From: Oscillospiraceae bacterium
GTDB taxonomy: Bacteria > Bacillota > Clostridia > Oscillospirales > Ruminococcaceae
Direction: 5' to 3'
DNA: 46,185 nt
Assembly (NCBI GenBank): GCA_021200775.1
Contig: JAJQGB010000013.1
Coordinates: 1-46,185 of the forward strand
Part shown: positions 31,321 to 40,403 of the stretch, one piece after another
How positions within the stretch are numbered: position 1 is the first letter of the stretch
Layout: each line of letters opens with the position of its first letter
Position numbers and translations under genes: made by a program
Notes under the pieces: model-generated
Databases searched by the model: none
Told to the model about the DNA's origin: nothing
Seen by the model: the letters and a program-made list of their open reading frames with translations, nothing else

Positions 31321-32392
31321 TTTCAGCCTCAAACTTTCTTATGAATTCAACGAGCTTCTCAACGCCCTCGTAAGGCATAGCGTTGTAGATGGAAGCTCTC
31401 ATGCCGCCGACAGAACGGTGACCCTTGATGTTGATTAAACCTGCCGCCTTTGCCTCCTTGACAAACTTAGCGTCAAGCTCGTCGCTTCCGGTGACGAACG
31501 GAACATTCATAATCGAACGATCCTTGCCGGAGACGGTTGCGTTAAAGAGCTTGGATTCATCCAGGTAGTCATAGAGAAGCTTAGCCTTCTTCTCGTTAAT
31601 CTCCTTCATAGCTTCGAGTCCGCCCTTTTGAGAGACCCAGTCAAGAACGAGACCCAAAATATAGATTCCGTAGGTCGGAGGAGTGTTATACATAGAGCCG
31701 TTGTCAGCGTGAATCTGATAGTTGAACATGGTCGGGGTGATGTCCATAGCGTTTCCAATCAAATCCTCACAGATGATGACGACAGTCAAGCCCGCAGGAC
31801 CCATATTCTTCTGAGCACCGGCATAAATCATGCCAAATTTCGATACGTCAACCGGTTCAGACAAAATGCAGGATGACATATCCGCAACAATCGGGACACC
31901 CTTGGTGTCGGGAAGACTTGTGAATCTGGTGCCGTAGATAGTGTTATTGTAGCAGATGTGGAGATAGTCAGCCTCGGGGTCGAGCTTCGACTCGTCAATC
32001 TCGGGGATGTATGAATAAACTTTATCCTTGGAGGAAGCGACGACGGTGCACTTGCCGTAACGTGAAGCCTCCTGATAAGCCTTGTTTGACCACTGACCGC
32101 TGAGAACGAAATCAGCCTTGTTATTCTTGTTCATAAGGTTCATCGGAACCATTGCGAACTGGCTTGAAGCGCCGCCCTGGAGGAACAGAACCTTGTAATT
32201 GTCGGGAATAGCCATTAAATCACGGAGCTTTGCCTCAACCGAAGAAATAATCTCGCCGTACTCCTTTGAACGGTGGGACATCTCCATTACCGACTGTCCG
32301 GTTTCGCCGTACTCAAGCATTTCGTCTGCCGCACGCTTTAAAACTTCTTCCGGAAGCATTGCGGGACCTGCGCTGAAATTATAAACTCTCAT
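31313..32392 (-). CDS. serC: Phosphoserine aminotransferase
   Basis: The 359-aa product starts MRVYNFSAGPAMLPEEVL, the canonical SerC opening. MSHRSKEY, FLQGGASSQFAMVPMNL and the PLP-lysine segment YAGAQKNMGPAG follow, as does the C-terminal HRSVGGMRASIYNAM. It converts 3-phosphohydroxypyruvate to phosphoserine with glutamate. A GAGGTG site lies 8 nt before the ATG at 32392. It is the first gene of the serC-serA operon; serB is not in the window. Confidence 0.96.
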   Translation of the reverse strand: MRVYNFSAGPAMLPEEVLKRAADEMLEYGETGQSVMEMSHRSKEYGEIISSVEAKLRDLMAIPDNYKVLFLQGGASSQFAMVPMNLMNKNNKADFVLSGQWSNKAYQEASRYGKCTVVASSKDKVYSYIPEIDESKLDPEADYLHICYNNTIYGTRFTSLPDTKGVPIVADMSSCILSEPVDVSKFGMIYAGAQKNMGPAGLTVVIICEDLIGNAMDITPTMFNYQIHADNGSMYNTPPTYGIYILGLVLDWVSQKGGLEAMKEINEKKAKLLYDYLDESKLFNATVSGKDRSIMNVPFVTGSDELDAKFVKEAKAAGLINIKGHRSVGGMRASIYNAMPYEGVEKLVEFIRKFEAENV

Positions 32393-32470
32393 TAAAAACA
32401 CCTCGTAAGTCGCCTCCACCTTGCCGGAGCCGACGTATTCTGCGGTACCTTATAAAATACCATCCTATAT

Positions 32471-32499
32471 ATTATACTCCACTCGAAAACAACTGTCAA
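32471..32499 (-). promoter_or_regulatory. Consensus promoter of the serC-serA operon
   Basis: On the minus strand, TTGACA (32494-32499), 17 nt and TATAAT (32471-32476), giving a leader of about 70 nt. The leader is too short for a T-box. Confidence 0.85.
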
Positions 32500-32545
32500 T
32501 CGTACAAACACAAAGAACTTTTATCGCATTAAAGCCATTTTGTAG

Positions 32546-32582
32546 GCAAAATGACGAAGTTCCGCCGGGAGCTTCGCCATTT
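32546..32582 (-). terminator. Terminator-like hairpin after the MATE gene
   Basis: On the minus strand, AAATGGCGAAG pairs with CTTCGTCATTT (one mismatch) around a GC-rich loop. It starts within a few bases of the MATE stop codon. Confidence 0.6.
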
Positions 32583-32587
32583 GAGAA

Positions 32588-33988
32588 CTATGCTTTATTC
32601 TTTTTAAGTATCCCCCTATAAATCACCAAGAAGCACACAAGATGCGACAGGGTCGCCATCGTCCACGAAATCGGGTAGGACATATACAGCACCCGGAGAC
32701 ATGAAGCCGGGTCATCTAAGTGGGCGGCTTTATACTGGGCGAAGTAGGTGCTTATCCAGATTAATCTGAAGCCGCAGACGAACATTATCGTTGTGATTGT
32801 CGGCAGAACCGAGTGCCCGACGCCTCGCAGGAGTCCCACAAGAGTGTCCATCGTGCCGTCAAGGAAGTAGGTGAACATGATTACCGACATCCTGACGACG
32901 CCGAAGGCGATTTCCTCCTGATTGTCGGTGTAGATGCCGAGGAGCTGGGTGTCGAACGCTTTTGCAAGGAGTCCTAGTCCCACGCCGACGATTACAACAA
33001 ATCCCATGCACTCGAACGCAATCGTCTTGATTCGCTTATACTGCTTTGCACCGTAGTTCTGACCGGTAAAGGATATTGCCGCCTGATAAACCGAGTTCAT
33101 CGCCGTGTAGATGAAGCCCTCGATGTTGGAAGCGGCGCCGTTTCCAGCCATTGCCGCCGAGCCAAAAGCGTTTATCGAAGACTGGATGATGACGTTTGAA
33201 ATCGAGAATATCGAGCCCTGGATTCCCGCCGGAAGACCTATCTTAATTATCTCGACCAGCTTTTTCGGGTAAATCTTAATCTTCTTTAAATAGAGCCTGA
33301 TTGGTCCGTCCGAACGCATGAGGCAGATGGTGACTAAAACTGCCGAGATGACCTGTGAGGTGATTGTCGCAAGTGCTACGCCTGCAACATCCATCTTCAG
33401 TCCGATTACGAATATGAGGTTCAGGATTACGTTCACGATTCCCGAAACGGTGAGGTAGTATAGCGGTCGCTTCGTGTCGCCGACGGCTCGGAGCACTGCC
33501 GCACCGAAGTTATAGAGCATATTCGCCGGCATACCGATGAAGTAGATTTTTACGTACAGCGCCGACAGGTCGATGACGTTGTCGGGCGAATCCATCCAGA
33601 CGAGCATCTGCCGGGAAGCGAAGAATCCGAAGATTCCGACTGCAACTCCGCAGACAAGAGCCGTTGCGATTGATGTGTGCACCGTCTCGCTTACGTCCTT
33701 CATCTCCCCTGCCCCGAAGTGCTGGGAGATTACTACCGACGTTCCTACAGAAAGTCCCATAAAGACGTTTACAATAAGATTTATAAGAGCCGAAGTCGAG
33801 CTGACCGCCGCCAGGGAATTCTCGCTTCCCCAATGACCGACCACCACAATATCAGCGGCGTTATACAAAAGCTGTAACATTCCCATAGCCATCAAAGGAA
33901 TCGTAAACCGGATAATCTTCGGCAAAAGCGACCCGGTAGTCATGTCCATGGTTCTTGAACTGTTACTGCGATTTAACTTAAACAACAC
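32588..33988 (-). CDS. MATE-family multidrug/toxin exporter
   Basis: The 466-aa protein has twelve hydrophobic segments and MATE motifs: the early TTGSLLPKIIRFTIPLMAMG, LLYNAADIVVVGHWG, and GAGEMKDVSETVHTS in the first half. GLPAGIQGSIFSISNVIIQ and FTGQNYGAKQYKR lie in the second half. MATE proteins export drugs or metabolites using Na+ or H+ gradients. The start is GTG at 33988 with GGGAGG 5 nt upstream. Substrate is unknown and no regulator is adjacent. A repeat stands directly upstream. Confidence 0.93.
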   Translation of the reverse strand: MLFKLNRSNSSRTMDMTTGSLLPKIIRFTIPLMAMGMLQLLYNAADIVVVGHWGSENSLAAVSSTSALINLIVNVFMGLSVGTSVVISQHFGAGEMKDVSETVHTSIATALVCGVAVGIFGFFASRQMLVWMDSPDNVIDLSALYVKIYFIGMPANMLYNFGAAVLRAVGDTKRPLYYLTVSGIVNVILNLIFVIGLKMDVAGVALATITSQVISAVLVTICLMRSDGPIRLYLKKIKIYPKKLVEIIKIGLPAGIQGSIFSISNVIIQSSINAFGSAAMAGNGAASNIEGFIYTAMNSVYQAAISFTGQNYGAKQYKRIKTIAFECMGFVVIVGVGLGLLAKAFDTQLLGIYTDNQEEIAFGVVRMSVIMFTYFLDGTMDTLVGLLRGVGHSVLPTITTIMFVCGFRLIWISTYFAQYKAAHLDDPASCLRVLYMSYPISWTMATLSHLVCFLVIYRGILKKNKA

Positions 33989-34004
33989 TCATTCCTCCCG
34001 GAAA

Positions 34005-34141
34005 CCCCTCAGTCACGCTTCGCGTACCAGCTCCCCTTTCAGGGGAGCCTATTTGTGCCTTGTACAGGCTTTTTGATAGAACTACTCAATGCCTCCCCTG
34101 AAAGGGGAGGAGGACCGCCGCCGAAGGCGGTGGTGGAGGGG
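34005..34141 (+). repeat. CTCCCC-type repeat between the MATE gene and the GH26-like gene
   Basis: It runs from CCCCTCAGTCACGCTTCGCG to GGCGGTGGTGGAGGGG in A-to-B orientation, with hairpins CTCCCCTTTCAGGGGAG and CTCCCCTGAAAGGGGAG. It begins 15 nt upstream of the MATE start codon. Confidence 0.8.
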
Positions 34142-34237
34142 TATCAACTAACAATATTACTCCATTTCACTCATAATTTCAACCGCTTTTTCGACATTTT
34201 CCTCACGAATTTTACGGATTTTACAGACAAAAATCTG

Positions 34238-34266
34238 TTGACTTTGACCCTTAAATGCTTTATACT
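34238..34266 (+). promoter_or_regulatory. Promoter of the GH26-like/thioesterase operon
   Basis: TTGACT (34238-34243), 17 nt and TATACT (34261-34266), 38 nt before the start codon. Confidence 0.75.
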
Positions 34267-34304
34267 CATATTAGATTTTAAAACCCGCTTTAAGGAGATT
34301 TTTT

Positions 34305-35738
34305 ATGGCAGATTATAAAGTATTTGGAATACATATGGGCAAAGCGAACTGTTCGGTTGATTTGTCGAACGGCAGTGAACGCGGCGAGTATGTAAATCAG
34401 GACTACATTTTAAATAAGCTCGGGCGTCCGCACAGGGCTGTCAACCTCATGTATTGCTACTATCCTCTGGACGAGGGCTTCCCCACGAGGGCGAGTGTCG
34501 CTTTCCCGTCGAAGGACACCACCAACGCCTGGGGCTTCCCGTATGACGACTACTTCACCTATGGCGGAGGCTTGAACGGCTCCCCCGACGCTCCTGTTTT
34601 CGAGCAGATGAGGGATACCCGCCGTCACGGGCAGGACGTAATTCTTACGCTCACCATCGACCCGAATGTCTCGGACGAGCACCTGATTGCGATTGCGAAA
34701 GATTTGCTCCCATTCGGCAGACTGATGATAAGAATCAATCACGAAGCCACCGGCAACTGGTTCTCCTTCAACAAGAGATGCACCTATCAAGAAGTCGGCG
34801 CCTTCTTTGCACGGTTTGCGAAGATTATCCACGAGTACGCACCGAACGTAAAAACAATTCTCTGTGCCGGTTGCTATGACCCTGCAACAGGCAAGCTCGA
34901 AAAAGAAGAAGAGTTCGCCGAAGCCGCCAAAGAGACCGACATCTGGTCGATTGACAAGTACATGGCTCTCCACTGGGGCTGGCCCTATGACATTGCCGAG
35001 AAGGGCGGCGGCTCCTATGGCTACACAGGTGCCGAAACGGTCTATAAGTCGCTCGAAGAGACTTATGAGAGATACAAAGAATCCACCGGCATGGTTAAGC
35101 CGATGGTAATGAGTGAGCACAACGCCGACGGCGACGTCACCGGTCCTTATGACCAGTGCAAGATTATGCGCCATTTCTGCGACATGGTTGTCGACAAGAA
35201 GGCAACCTGGATTGAGGGCTTCGCACTCTATCAGTTCCGTGACAGAGGAAGACTTGGCTTGGAGCTCGAAGACCCGAACAACCCGGAAGTCGGAATCGAA
35301 CAGCCGCTTCTCAAAGAGTATAAGAGCATTATTCACGAAGACTGGTTCGAGCCGAAGATGGACTATTCGGGCGAGGTGAAGCTTCCCGTGACCGTTCGCT
35401 GGGGTGGCTCGGAGGACTCGGACGGAATAGCAATTCCTCTTAAATTCGAGGAGAACCCGACATTTTGCGAACTCTGGTTTGACGAGGATGACGAGTCTAA
35501 CATGATGATTGAACTGAACGACAGGTGGTTCTATAAGTCCCCGAAAGCGAAATATGTCGACCTGATGCCGGCGTTCTATGAGAGTCCTCTTGACGGCAAG
35601 ACAAAGCTTAGTTTAAAGATATTCTGCCCTCCTGCAACCGGTGAGAACGAAAGCGGAGCGATTGATTCTTATACAACAATCGAAAAGCTCCCGAAAATCA
35701 GGATTGCTTATGAGCCCTGCATCCCGTTCACGAACTGA
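34305..35738 (+). CDS. GH26-like glycoside hydrolase (beta-mannanase-type TIM barrel), cytoplasmic
   Basis: The 477-aa protein has no signal peptide. RLMIRINHEATGNWFSF in the middle of the barrel matches the GH26 acid/base motif (H-E-x-x-G-x-W-F). VMSEHNADGD later in the barrel is a candidate for the nucleophile strand. The first 300 or so residues form the barrel; the rest (from about LPVTVRWGGS) looks like a beta-type accessory domain. GH26 enzymes cut beta-mannans or related beta-glycans. A cytoplasmic location suggests work on imported oligosaccharides, or a non-canonical role. AAGGAG precedes the ATG. An acyl-thioesterase gene follows by 8 nt. Confidence 0.68.
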   Translation: MADYKVFGIHMGKANCSVDLSNGSERGEYVNQDYILNKLGRPHRAVNLMYCYYPLDEGFPTRASVAFPSKDTTNAWGFPYDDYFTYGGGLNGSPDAPVFEQMRDTRRHGQDVILTLTIDPNVSDEHLIAIAKDLLPFGRLMIRINHEATGNWFSFNKRCTYQEVGAFFARFAKIIHEYAPNVKTILCAGCYDPATGKLEKEEEFAEAAKETDIWSIDKYMALHWGWPYDIAEKGGGSYGYTGAETVYKSLEETYERYKESTGMVKPMVMSEHNADGDVTGPYDQCKIMRHFCDMVVDKKATWIEGFALYQFRDRGRLGLELEDPNNPEVGIEQPLLKEYKSIIHEDWFEPKMDYSGEVKLPVTVRWGGSEDSDGIAIPLKFEENPTFCELWFDEDDESNMMIELNDRWFYKSPKAKYVDLMPAFYESPLDGKTKLSLKIFCPPATGENESGAIDSYTTIEKLPKIRIAYEPCIPFTN

Positions 35739-35746
35739 GGCGAAAG

Positions 35747-36160
35747 ATGGTCTATAACTATTTAAGAAAAGCCCGCTACTACGAGACCGACCAGATGGGC
35801 GTCGTCCACCACGCAAACTACATCCACTGGATGGAGGAAGCGAGAATCGAGATGATGGACGACATGGGTCTCGGCTACAAGACGGTTGAGGAGAACGGCA
35901 TAGTCTCCCCCGTCGTCTCGCTCAATATCGACTACAAAACCAGCGTCATGTACGACGACATGGTCGAGCTGAGAGTCAGCGTCAAGCGCTACACCGGCGT
36001 GTCCCTGATAATCGGCTACGAGATGTTCGACCGGAACACCGGCAAAATCTGCGCCACCGCAGAATCAAAGCACGGCTTCATCAGAGATGGGAAGATAATT
36101 TCCGTCAAGAGAGATTTTCCGGAGCTGGATGAGGCGATTAGGAAGTATATGGAAGCATAA
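35747..36160 (+). CDS. YbgC/FadM-like hotdog acyl-CoA thioesterase
   Basis: The 137-aa protein carries the 4HBT signature RYYETDQMGVVHHANYIHWM, including the catalytic Asp in ETDQMG and the HHANY motif. EEARIEMM and NIDYKTSVMYDDMVEL follow. Such enzymes hydrolyse acyl-CoA or acyl-ACP thioesters in the cytoplasm. It starts 8 nt after the GH26-like stop, with GAGGCGAAAG as ribosome site, so the pair is an operon; the metabolic link is unclear. Confidence 0.9.
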   Translation: MVYNYLRKARYYETDQMGVVHHANYIHWMEEARIEMMDDMGLGYKTVEENGIVSPVVSLNIDYKTSVMYDDMVELRVSVKRYTGVSLIIGYEMFDRNTGKICATAESKHGFIRDGKIISVKRDFPELDEAIRKYMEA

Positions 36161-36164
36161 GCGC

Positions 36165-36325
36165 CCCTGCGGCGACGCGCTCGCTACGCTCGCGCACCCC
36201 TCCACCGGCTTCGCCGGTCCCCCTCCCCTTGACAGGGGAGGCTTTTTGTGCTTCTATAAAACTTTGAGAGAATAAAAATGGCTCCCCTGTCAAGGGGAGC
36301 TGGCGCCGTAGGCGACTGAGGGGTT
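36165..36325 (-). repeat. CTCCCC-type repeat between convergent genes
   Basis: The core runs from CCCCTCCACCGGCTTCGCCGG (36197) to GCGACTGAGGGGTT (36325). Its end merges with the TAA of the minus-strand DUF4349 gene. CTCCCCTTGACAGGGGAG followed by GCTTTTTG is an intrinsic terminator for the plus-strand thioesterase gene. An extra cap hairpin, GCGACGCGCTCGC, precedes the core. Confidence 0.82.
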
Positions 36326-37265
36326 ATTCCTCTGTTTCAGCCTTTTTCTTCTTCCCCTTCTTCACCACAACTCTCACAATAACCACTACTATTATAACAG
36401 GCACGGCAACGAGCACGAGATACGGAAGCGAGCTGATTATCCAGACGAACGCATCCTTGAAGCCTTCACCGATGTCATAGAAGTTGTCCGAAAGGTTCGA
36501 GCTGATTCTCTCGAAGACGGTCGGGTTGCTCGTTTCGGTGGAGATTCTCCTTACCTCGCTTACGTAGATGTAAAACGTGCTGTAGGAAATCCTGTCGTCA
36601 TAAGTCTTGAGCTGAGCGGTGTAGGACTCGATTTCGTAGTTGACATCTGTAAGATAGCTCTGAATCTGGAGGATTTCTTCGACGGTTTCGGCTTTTTCCA
36701 TGAGCTGGAGGAAGCTGTCTCTTTCCGTTTTGAGAGCCGTGAGCCGAGCCTCGATGTCGACGTATGAAGAGGTGACATCGTTCACGTATTCATAGCTGTA
36801 GGTAACCGTCGCCAGATTCCCGACCGCCTCGGCAAAGTCGTCATAGTAATCGGCAGGAATCCTGATTGTGAAGTCCGCATACCGAAGACTGCTCGAATAG
36901 TAGGAGTTTCCGGATTCCGACGAGCTCTCGATATAGCCGCCGAAGCTCGAAACATAGGACTTCAGATCCGCAACAAATTGGTCGTACTCAACCGTCTGCA
37001 CGTCCATCGTGCGATTTTTTATGAGCTTCCGGGAGGAGGATTCCACTCCCGAGTCGTCATAGATGGAGTCGGTGTCGGGGTTGTACTCTTCAGCAGTCTC
37101 GACGGTAGATTCCTCGACCTTGTAGTCATCATACCAGCCAAAATCGGCGTCATAGGACGAGCTGGATGCGACTGTAGCCGAGTCGGTGGCATAGGTTGCT
37201 CCGCACCCCGCAAGAGTCATCATCGCCAGAGCCAGAGTAAGGATAATAGTCAGTGTTCTTTTCAT
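36324..37265 (-). CDS. DUF4349-family lipoprotein
   Basis: The 313-aa product has a lipoprotein signal with lipobox LAGC (Cys21 region, MTLAGCGA). An acidic linker and a DUF4349 domain (SSRKLIKNRTMDVQTVEYDQ, then FGGYIESSSESG) come next. A helical/coiled-coil segment (ARLTALKTERDSFLQLMEKA, then EEILQIQSYL) and a C-terminal membrane helix ending in KKGKKKK complete it. DUF4349 proteins are surface proteins of unknown function, often encoded near ECF sigma or anti-sigma genes in Firmicutes. That fits here: an anti-sigma-like protein and ECF sigma gene lie upstream on the same strand. A terminator separates it from the gene upstream, so it has its own transcript. Confidence 0.9.
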   Translation of the reverse strand: MKRTLTIILTLALAMMTLAGCGATYATDSATVASSSSYDADFGWYDDYKVEESTVETAEEYNPDTDSIYDDSGVESSSRKLIKNRTMDVQTVEYDQFVADLKSYVSSFGGYIESSSESGNSYYSSSLRYADFTIRIPADYYDDFAEAVGNLATVTYSYEYVNDVTSSYVDIEARLTALKTERDSFLQLMEKAETVEEILQIQSYLTDVNYEIESYTAQLKTYDDRISYSTFYIYVSEVRRISTETSNPTVFERISSNLSDNFYDIGEGFKDAFVWIISSLPYLVLVAVPVIIVVVIVRVVVKKGKKKKAETEE

Positions 37266-37352
37266 AAGTGTTCACGCCTTTCATTGAAATTGGGTGTTCT
37301 ATAAGTAATACACTTTGGGAAGGCGGATTATTGCATTGGGAGAAAATAATTT

Positions 37353-37392
37353 TCAAAAAGCACGGTGCGGGGCACTTGCTAACCCCGCACCG
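37353..37392 (-). terminator. Terminator of the beta-propeller protein gene
   Basis: CGGTGCGGGG (37363-37372) pairs perfectly with CCCCGCACCG (37383-37392). On the minus strand the stem is followed by TGCTTTTTG. Confidence 0.85.
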
Positions 37393-37437
37393 AAAATTTA
37401 TCAGAGATAAAAGAATTTACATGGTGTTCCGGCGGCT

Positions 37438-39624
37438 TTACCAGGTCGTGTGACCCGAGTAGCTCGACTCAATCAGGTCTGCCGAGCCGATTATCGAAAC
37501 CGAGCTTTCGCCTACACTGAGGGCGTAGACCCTGCCGTCACTCATTACATACAGGATTCCGTTCGAGAGCTCAGCAAGCCCAAACTCGAACGCATCGTCG
37601 ACCTCGTGGGTCTCAACCGTTCCTACAAGTGCGAAGCCGGTACTGCCTAGCTTATAAATCGCATAGGTGCAACAGTAGTCATAGCCGTCGAAGTATTTAT
37701 ACGGCACGCCGACAAGCTTATTCGCCGAATCGAGATACAGAATCCTGTTGTCCGAAAGAGCCGGACTGTCGCAGTCCTCAGAAGAGACCATCGTCTCAGC
37801 CGAAACTGTGAGCTCGCCTGCGTCATCGGTCGTAAGATAAGCAAGCATCAGGTGTCCGCTTTCGTCCTCAGTCAGGGTGATATAGCCGTCGCCGAAGCTC
37901 TGGAGCCCTGCTGTCAGGTCGACGCTTTCGCTTGTACCGACAATCGCAGGAGAAGACGGATTCGAGAAATCAGCAACCTGTGCCTGGTCGCCCGAACCGA
38001 GCTTCACAACCAAACCGTCGAAGCCGACCGACTGGTAAGCAGACGGGAAGTCGATTTCCGAAAGGAGATTCAGATTCTCGTCGAAGGCGTAAACCGCAGT
38101 TATATATCCACTCTCGGAGCTACGAAGAGTCGCAACGAGGAGTGTTCCATCTTCAAAATTGATTCCGCCGGTAAGGGCAACGCCCTCAATCGTTGCGGAG
38201 TAGCTGAACGACGCAGTTCCGCCGGAAAGTGTGAGCTTTTCAACGGAGGTCTCCTCCGTTCCGGTGTAGCCGAAGACATAGACGGCGTCTTCACACACGA
38301 CTACCTTTCCTTCCGAACCCAGAACCGCCTGAACGGAAACCGGTGTCGACGGCAGTGCCGCCGCAATTCCTCCGACAACTGTGTAATCAAGCGTCGAGAA
38401 GGACTCAGGAATCAGTATGTTCGTGGCTTCGATATAGAGCTTTTCGCCGTTTACCGTGTAGGTCGGGACGTAGCTGTCGAGATTGTCGCCGGTAAGCGGA
38501 GTGTTCTGGTACTTGTCGTAGCTTGTGACGACGTAGACATAGCCGTCCTTGAAAACTGAATCAAGATAGCTTCCGCTCTGGGAGACGACAGACGCCCTGA
38601 TGATGCTTCCGCTTGTCGAGATGTCATAGACGACCACTTCGGCGGAGTAGCTTGTAACGGTACTCGCCTCTTCCGAGTAAACGGAGCTCAAAATATCCTC
38701 AACAATCGAGCTTTCCTCGACGGTGGTGTCGGCAGGAATCGAAACCGGCTCCTCGGTTATGACCGAGTAAACTGCGATAAGTCTCGAATCGACAGCGCAG
38801 ATTTCTTCAAGGACTCTCGTCTCGAAAAGACCGTTTTCGGGGACAGCGTCGCCGATGTATTCAAGAGTGCCGCCGTCGGAGAGAATCACCTTGACGGTGC
38901 TTCCATCCTTGATATAAATAATGTCGTTGCAAATCAAATAATTGTCTTCAAGCTCGCCCTCGGCGATTTCCGGGAGCCTTACGCCCTCGTTCAGGGTTAC
39001 GTCCGGCTCGTCGACCACTGTCTCAACGCTTTCGGAAGCGCCTTCCTGGGTGGGACTAGTGCTCTCCGGCTCGGTTGAGGCTTCGGTTGAAGTGGTGACT
39101 GAGGAATCCGCCTCGGTTCCGGTGGTGTCAGAGCTCGTGTCGCTCGAACTGTCGGAGCCGTTTTCGTTGTAGGCGTTCTCAATCTCGGCGATTGCGGAGT
39201 CAAGGGTTACTTTGTCCTCGTCGTCGGCGTAGTATTTGCGGAAGGTCTTGTGGAGCTCGTCATAGTCGGAAGCATAGCTACTTCCCTTCGAGTCGGTCTC
39301 GACAGTTTCAACCTCGCCCAAATCGAAGTATCTCACGCACCCGAGCGCCAGTGCCGCACACGCCGCCAAAGAAGCAACCGTGCGATAGATTCTCGTGCGC
39401 TTCGTGCTTGTGCTGACAGTAATCTTCTTTTCCGGCTTCTGATTTTTATCGGAAGAGGTCGGGACTTCGTTTGGCGTTACCTGAATCTCAGACCGCCTGA
39501 TGTCAGCTTTCGCCGATTCAGCCTGGTGAGCTTCCAGAAACGCCACGATATTATCCGGTTCCAGTCTCTCCGGAACAGAAATATTCTGCATCATTTCCCA
39601 GTAAACACTGTTCTTGTTAGCCAT
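37438..39624 (-). CDS. Membrane-anchored beta-propeller protein, probable anti-sigma partner
   Basis: The 728-aa protein has a cytoplasmic N-terminus of about 78 residues and one transmembrane helix near 80-99 (VASLAACAALALGCVRYF). A Ser/Thr/Glu-rich linker follows (about 150-215). The extracellular region reads as a C-terminal beta-propeller of the secreted Beta_propel type (YLICNDIIYIKDGSTVKVI, VFKDGYVYVVTSYDKYQNTP). The N-terminus, short and cytoplasmic, is in the place where zinc-less anti-sigma domains sit. The ECF sigma gene lies immediately upstream on the same strand, so I infer a sigma/anti-sigma pair with an extracellular sensor. AAGGAG precedes the ATG. Confidence 0.78.
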   Translation of the reverse strand: MANKNSVYWEMMQNISVPERLEPDNIVAFLEAHQAESAKADIRRSEIQVTPNEVPTSSDKNQKPEKKITVSTSTKRTRIYRTVASLAACAALALGCVRYFDLGEVETVETDSKGSSYASDYDELHKTFRKYYADDEDKVTLDSAIAEIENAYNENGSDSSSDTSSDTTGTEADSSVTTSTEASTEPESTSPTQEGASESVETVVDEPDVTLNEGVRLPEIAEGELEDNYLICNDIIYIKDGSTVKVILSDGGTLEYIGDAVPENGLFETRVLEEICAVDSRLIAVYSVITEEPVSIPADTTVEESSIVEDILSSVYSEEASTVTSYSAEVVVYDISTSGSIIRASVVSQSGSYLDSVFKDGYVYVVTSYDKYQNTPLTGDNLDSYVPTYTVNGEKLYIEATNILIPESFSTLDYTVVGGIAAALPSTPVSVQAVLGSEGKVVVCEDAVYVFGYTGTEETSVEKLTLSGGTASFSYSATIEGVALTGGINFEDGTLLVATLRSSESGYITAVYAFDENLNLLSEIDFPSAYQSVGFDGLVVKLGSGDQAQVADFSNPSSPAIVGTSESVDLTAGLQSFGDGYITLTEDESGHLMLAYLTTDDAGELTVSAETMVSSEDCDSPALSDNRILYLDSANKLVGVPYKYFDGYDYCCTYAIYKLGSTGFALVGTVETHEVDDAFEFGLAELSNGILYVMSDGRVYALSVGESSVSIIGSADLIESSYSGHTTW

Positions 39625-39679
39625 CCCGACACTCCTTTCTATCCAGATTTATTGGTTTTGCGTCCACCATGCAGCTTGG

Positions 39680-39856
39680 CTTCGCCAAGCTGGCTATTTC
39701 AGGCTTCGCCTGAAATAGCACCCCTCCACCACCGCCTTCGGCGGCGGTCCCCCTCCCCTTGACAGGGGAGGCTTAAATTAGCGACTTATGGCTCCCCTGT
39801 CAAGGGGAGCTGGCAGCCACGAAGTGGCTGACTGAGGGGTGCCGCACGTAGTGCGG
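39680..39856 (-). repeat. CTCCCC-type repeat between the ECF sigma and beta-propeller genes
   Basis: The core runs from CCCCTCCACCACCGCC (39721) to GTGGCTGACTGAGGGG (39839). Hairpin caps CTTGGCTTCGCCAAG (39676-39690) and TATTTCAGGC/GCCTGAAATA (39693-39718) flank one side and GCCGCAC/GTGCGGC (39841-39857) the other. It separates two genes that should function together, so it may tune the sigma-to-anti-sigma ratio. Confidence 0.78.
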
Positions 39857-39857
39857 C

Positions 39858-40403
39858 TTAATCACTAAGCGCTTTCCTCAGCTTCTGCTTGGCTCTCGCT
39901 ATATACGTCCTCACGGTTGCGGCGTTGATTTCGGTGATTTTGCTCACCTCGTCGCTGGTGTAGCCATAGATTGCGTTGAGTGTGAAGCACATCTTTTCGT
40001 TGTGGCTGAGCCCTTCTATATGTTCAAGAAGCTCAATGCCCTCGTATTTTGCCTCGTTGACGGGGATGTCATTCATCTCGCCTTCCTCGGCGTCCTCATA
40101 ATCTGAGGTGGTGGAAGAGATATATTCCCTCTGACTGATATATTCCGCCTGTTTTCGCTTGATTTTTGCGGTGAGAATCCGGACCATCCAGCCCTGGAAT
40201 GCCTCTTCGTTCCGGAGATTCTTAATCCCTTGGAAGGCGTCAAGCACTGCGTCGCTCACGGCGTCTGCCGCATCGTCCGCATTATTTAAGTTGCACAGAG
40301 CATAGTAATATAAATCTTTATAAATCGCAGAATATAGCTCGCCGAACGCAGAAGCATCTCCCCGCCTTGCACGGGTAACAAGCTCCTTGAAGTCGGATTT
40401 CAT
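39858..40403 (-). CDS. ECF (sigma-70 family) RNA polymerase sigma factor
   Basis: The 181-aa protein has region 2 (FGELYSAIYKDLYYYALCNL, then NADDAADAVSDAVLDAF, with EEAFQGWMVRIL) and a region 4 helix-turn-helix (SHNEKMCFTLNAIYGYTSDE, then VRTYIARAKQKLRKAL). It directs transcription of a small stress or envelope regulon. The downstream membrane protein is a likely anti-sigma factor. An upstream repressible promoter is not clear; the -10-like TATACA lies 30 nt before the ribosome site (GAGGTGAG). Confidence 0.92.
   Translation of the reverse strand: MKSDFKELVTRARRGDASAFGELYSAIYKDLYYYALCNLNNADDAADAVSDAVLDAFQGIKNLRNEEAFQGWMVRILTAKIKRKQAEYISQREYISSTTSDYEDAEEGEMNDIPVNEAKYEGIELLEHIEGLSHNEKMCFTLNAIYGYTSDEVSKITEINAATVRTYIARAKQKLRKALSD

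Noticed and set aside
34410-35336. 308-aa minus-strand frame opposite the GH26-like gene
   Set aside because: It is long only because of the codon bias of the real gene; the plus-strand frame has a promoter, ribosome site and catalytic motif.
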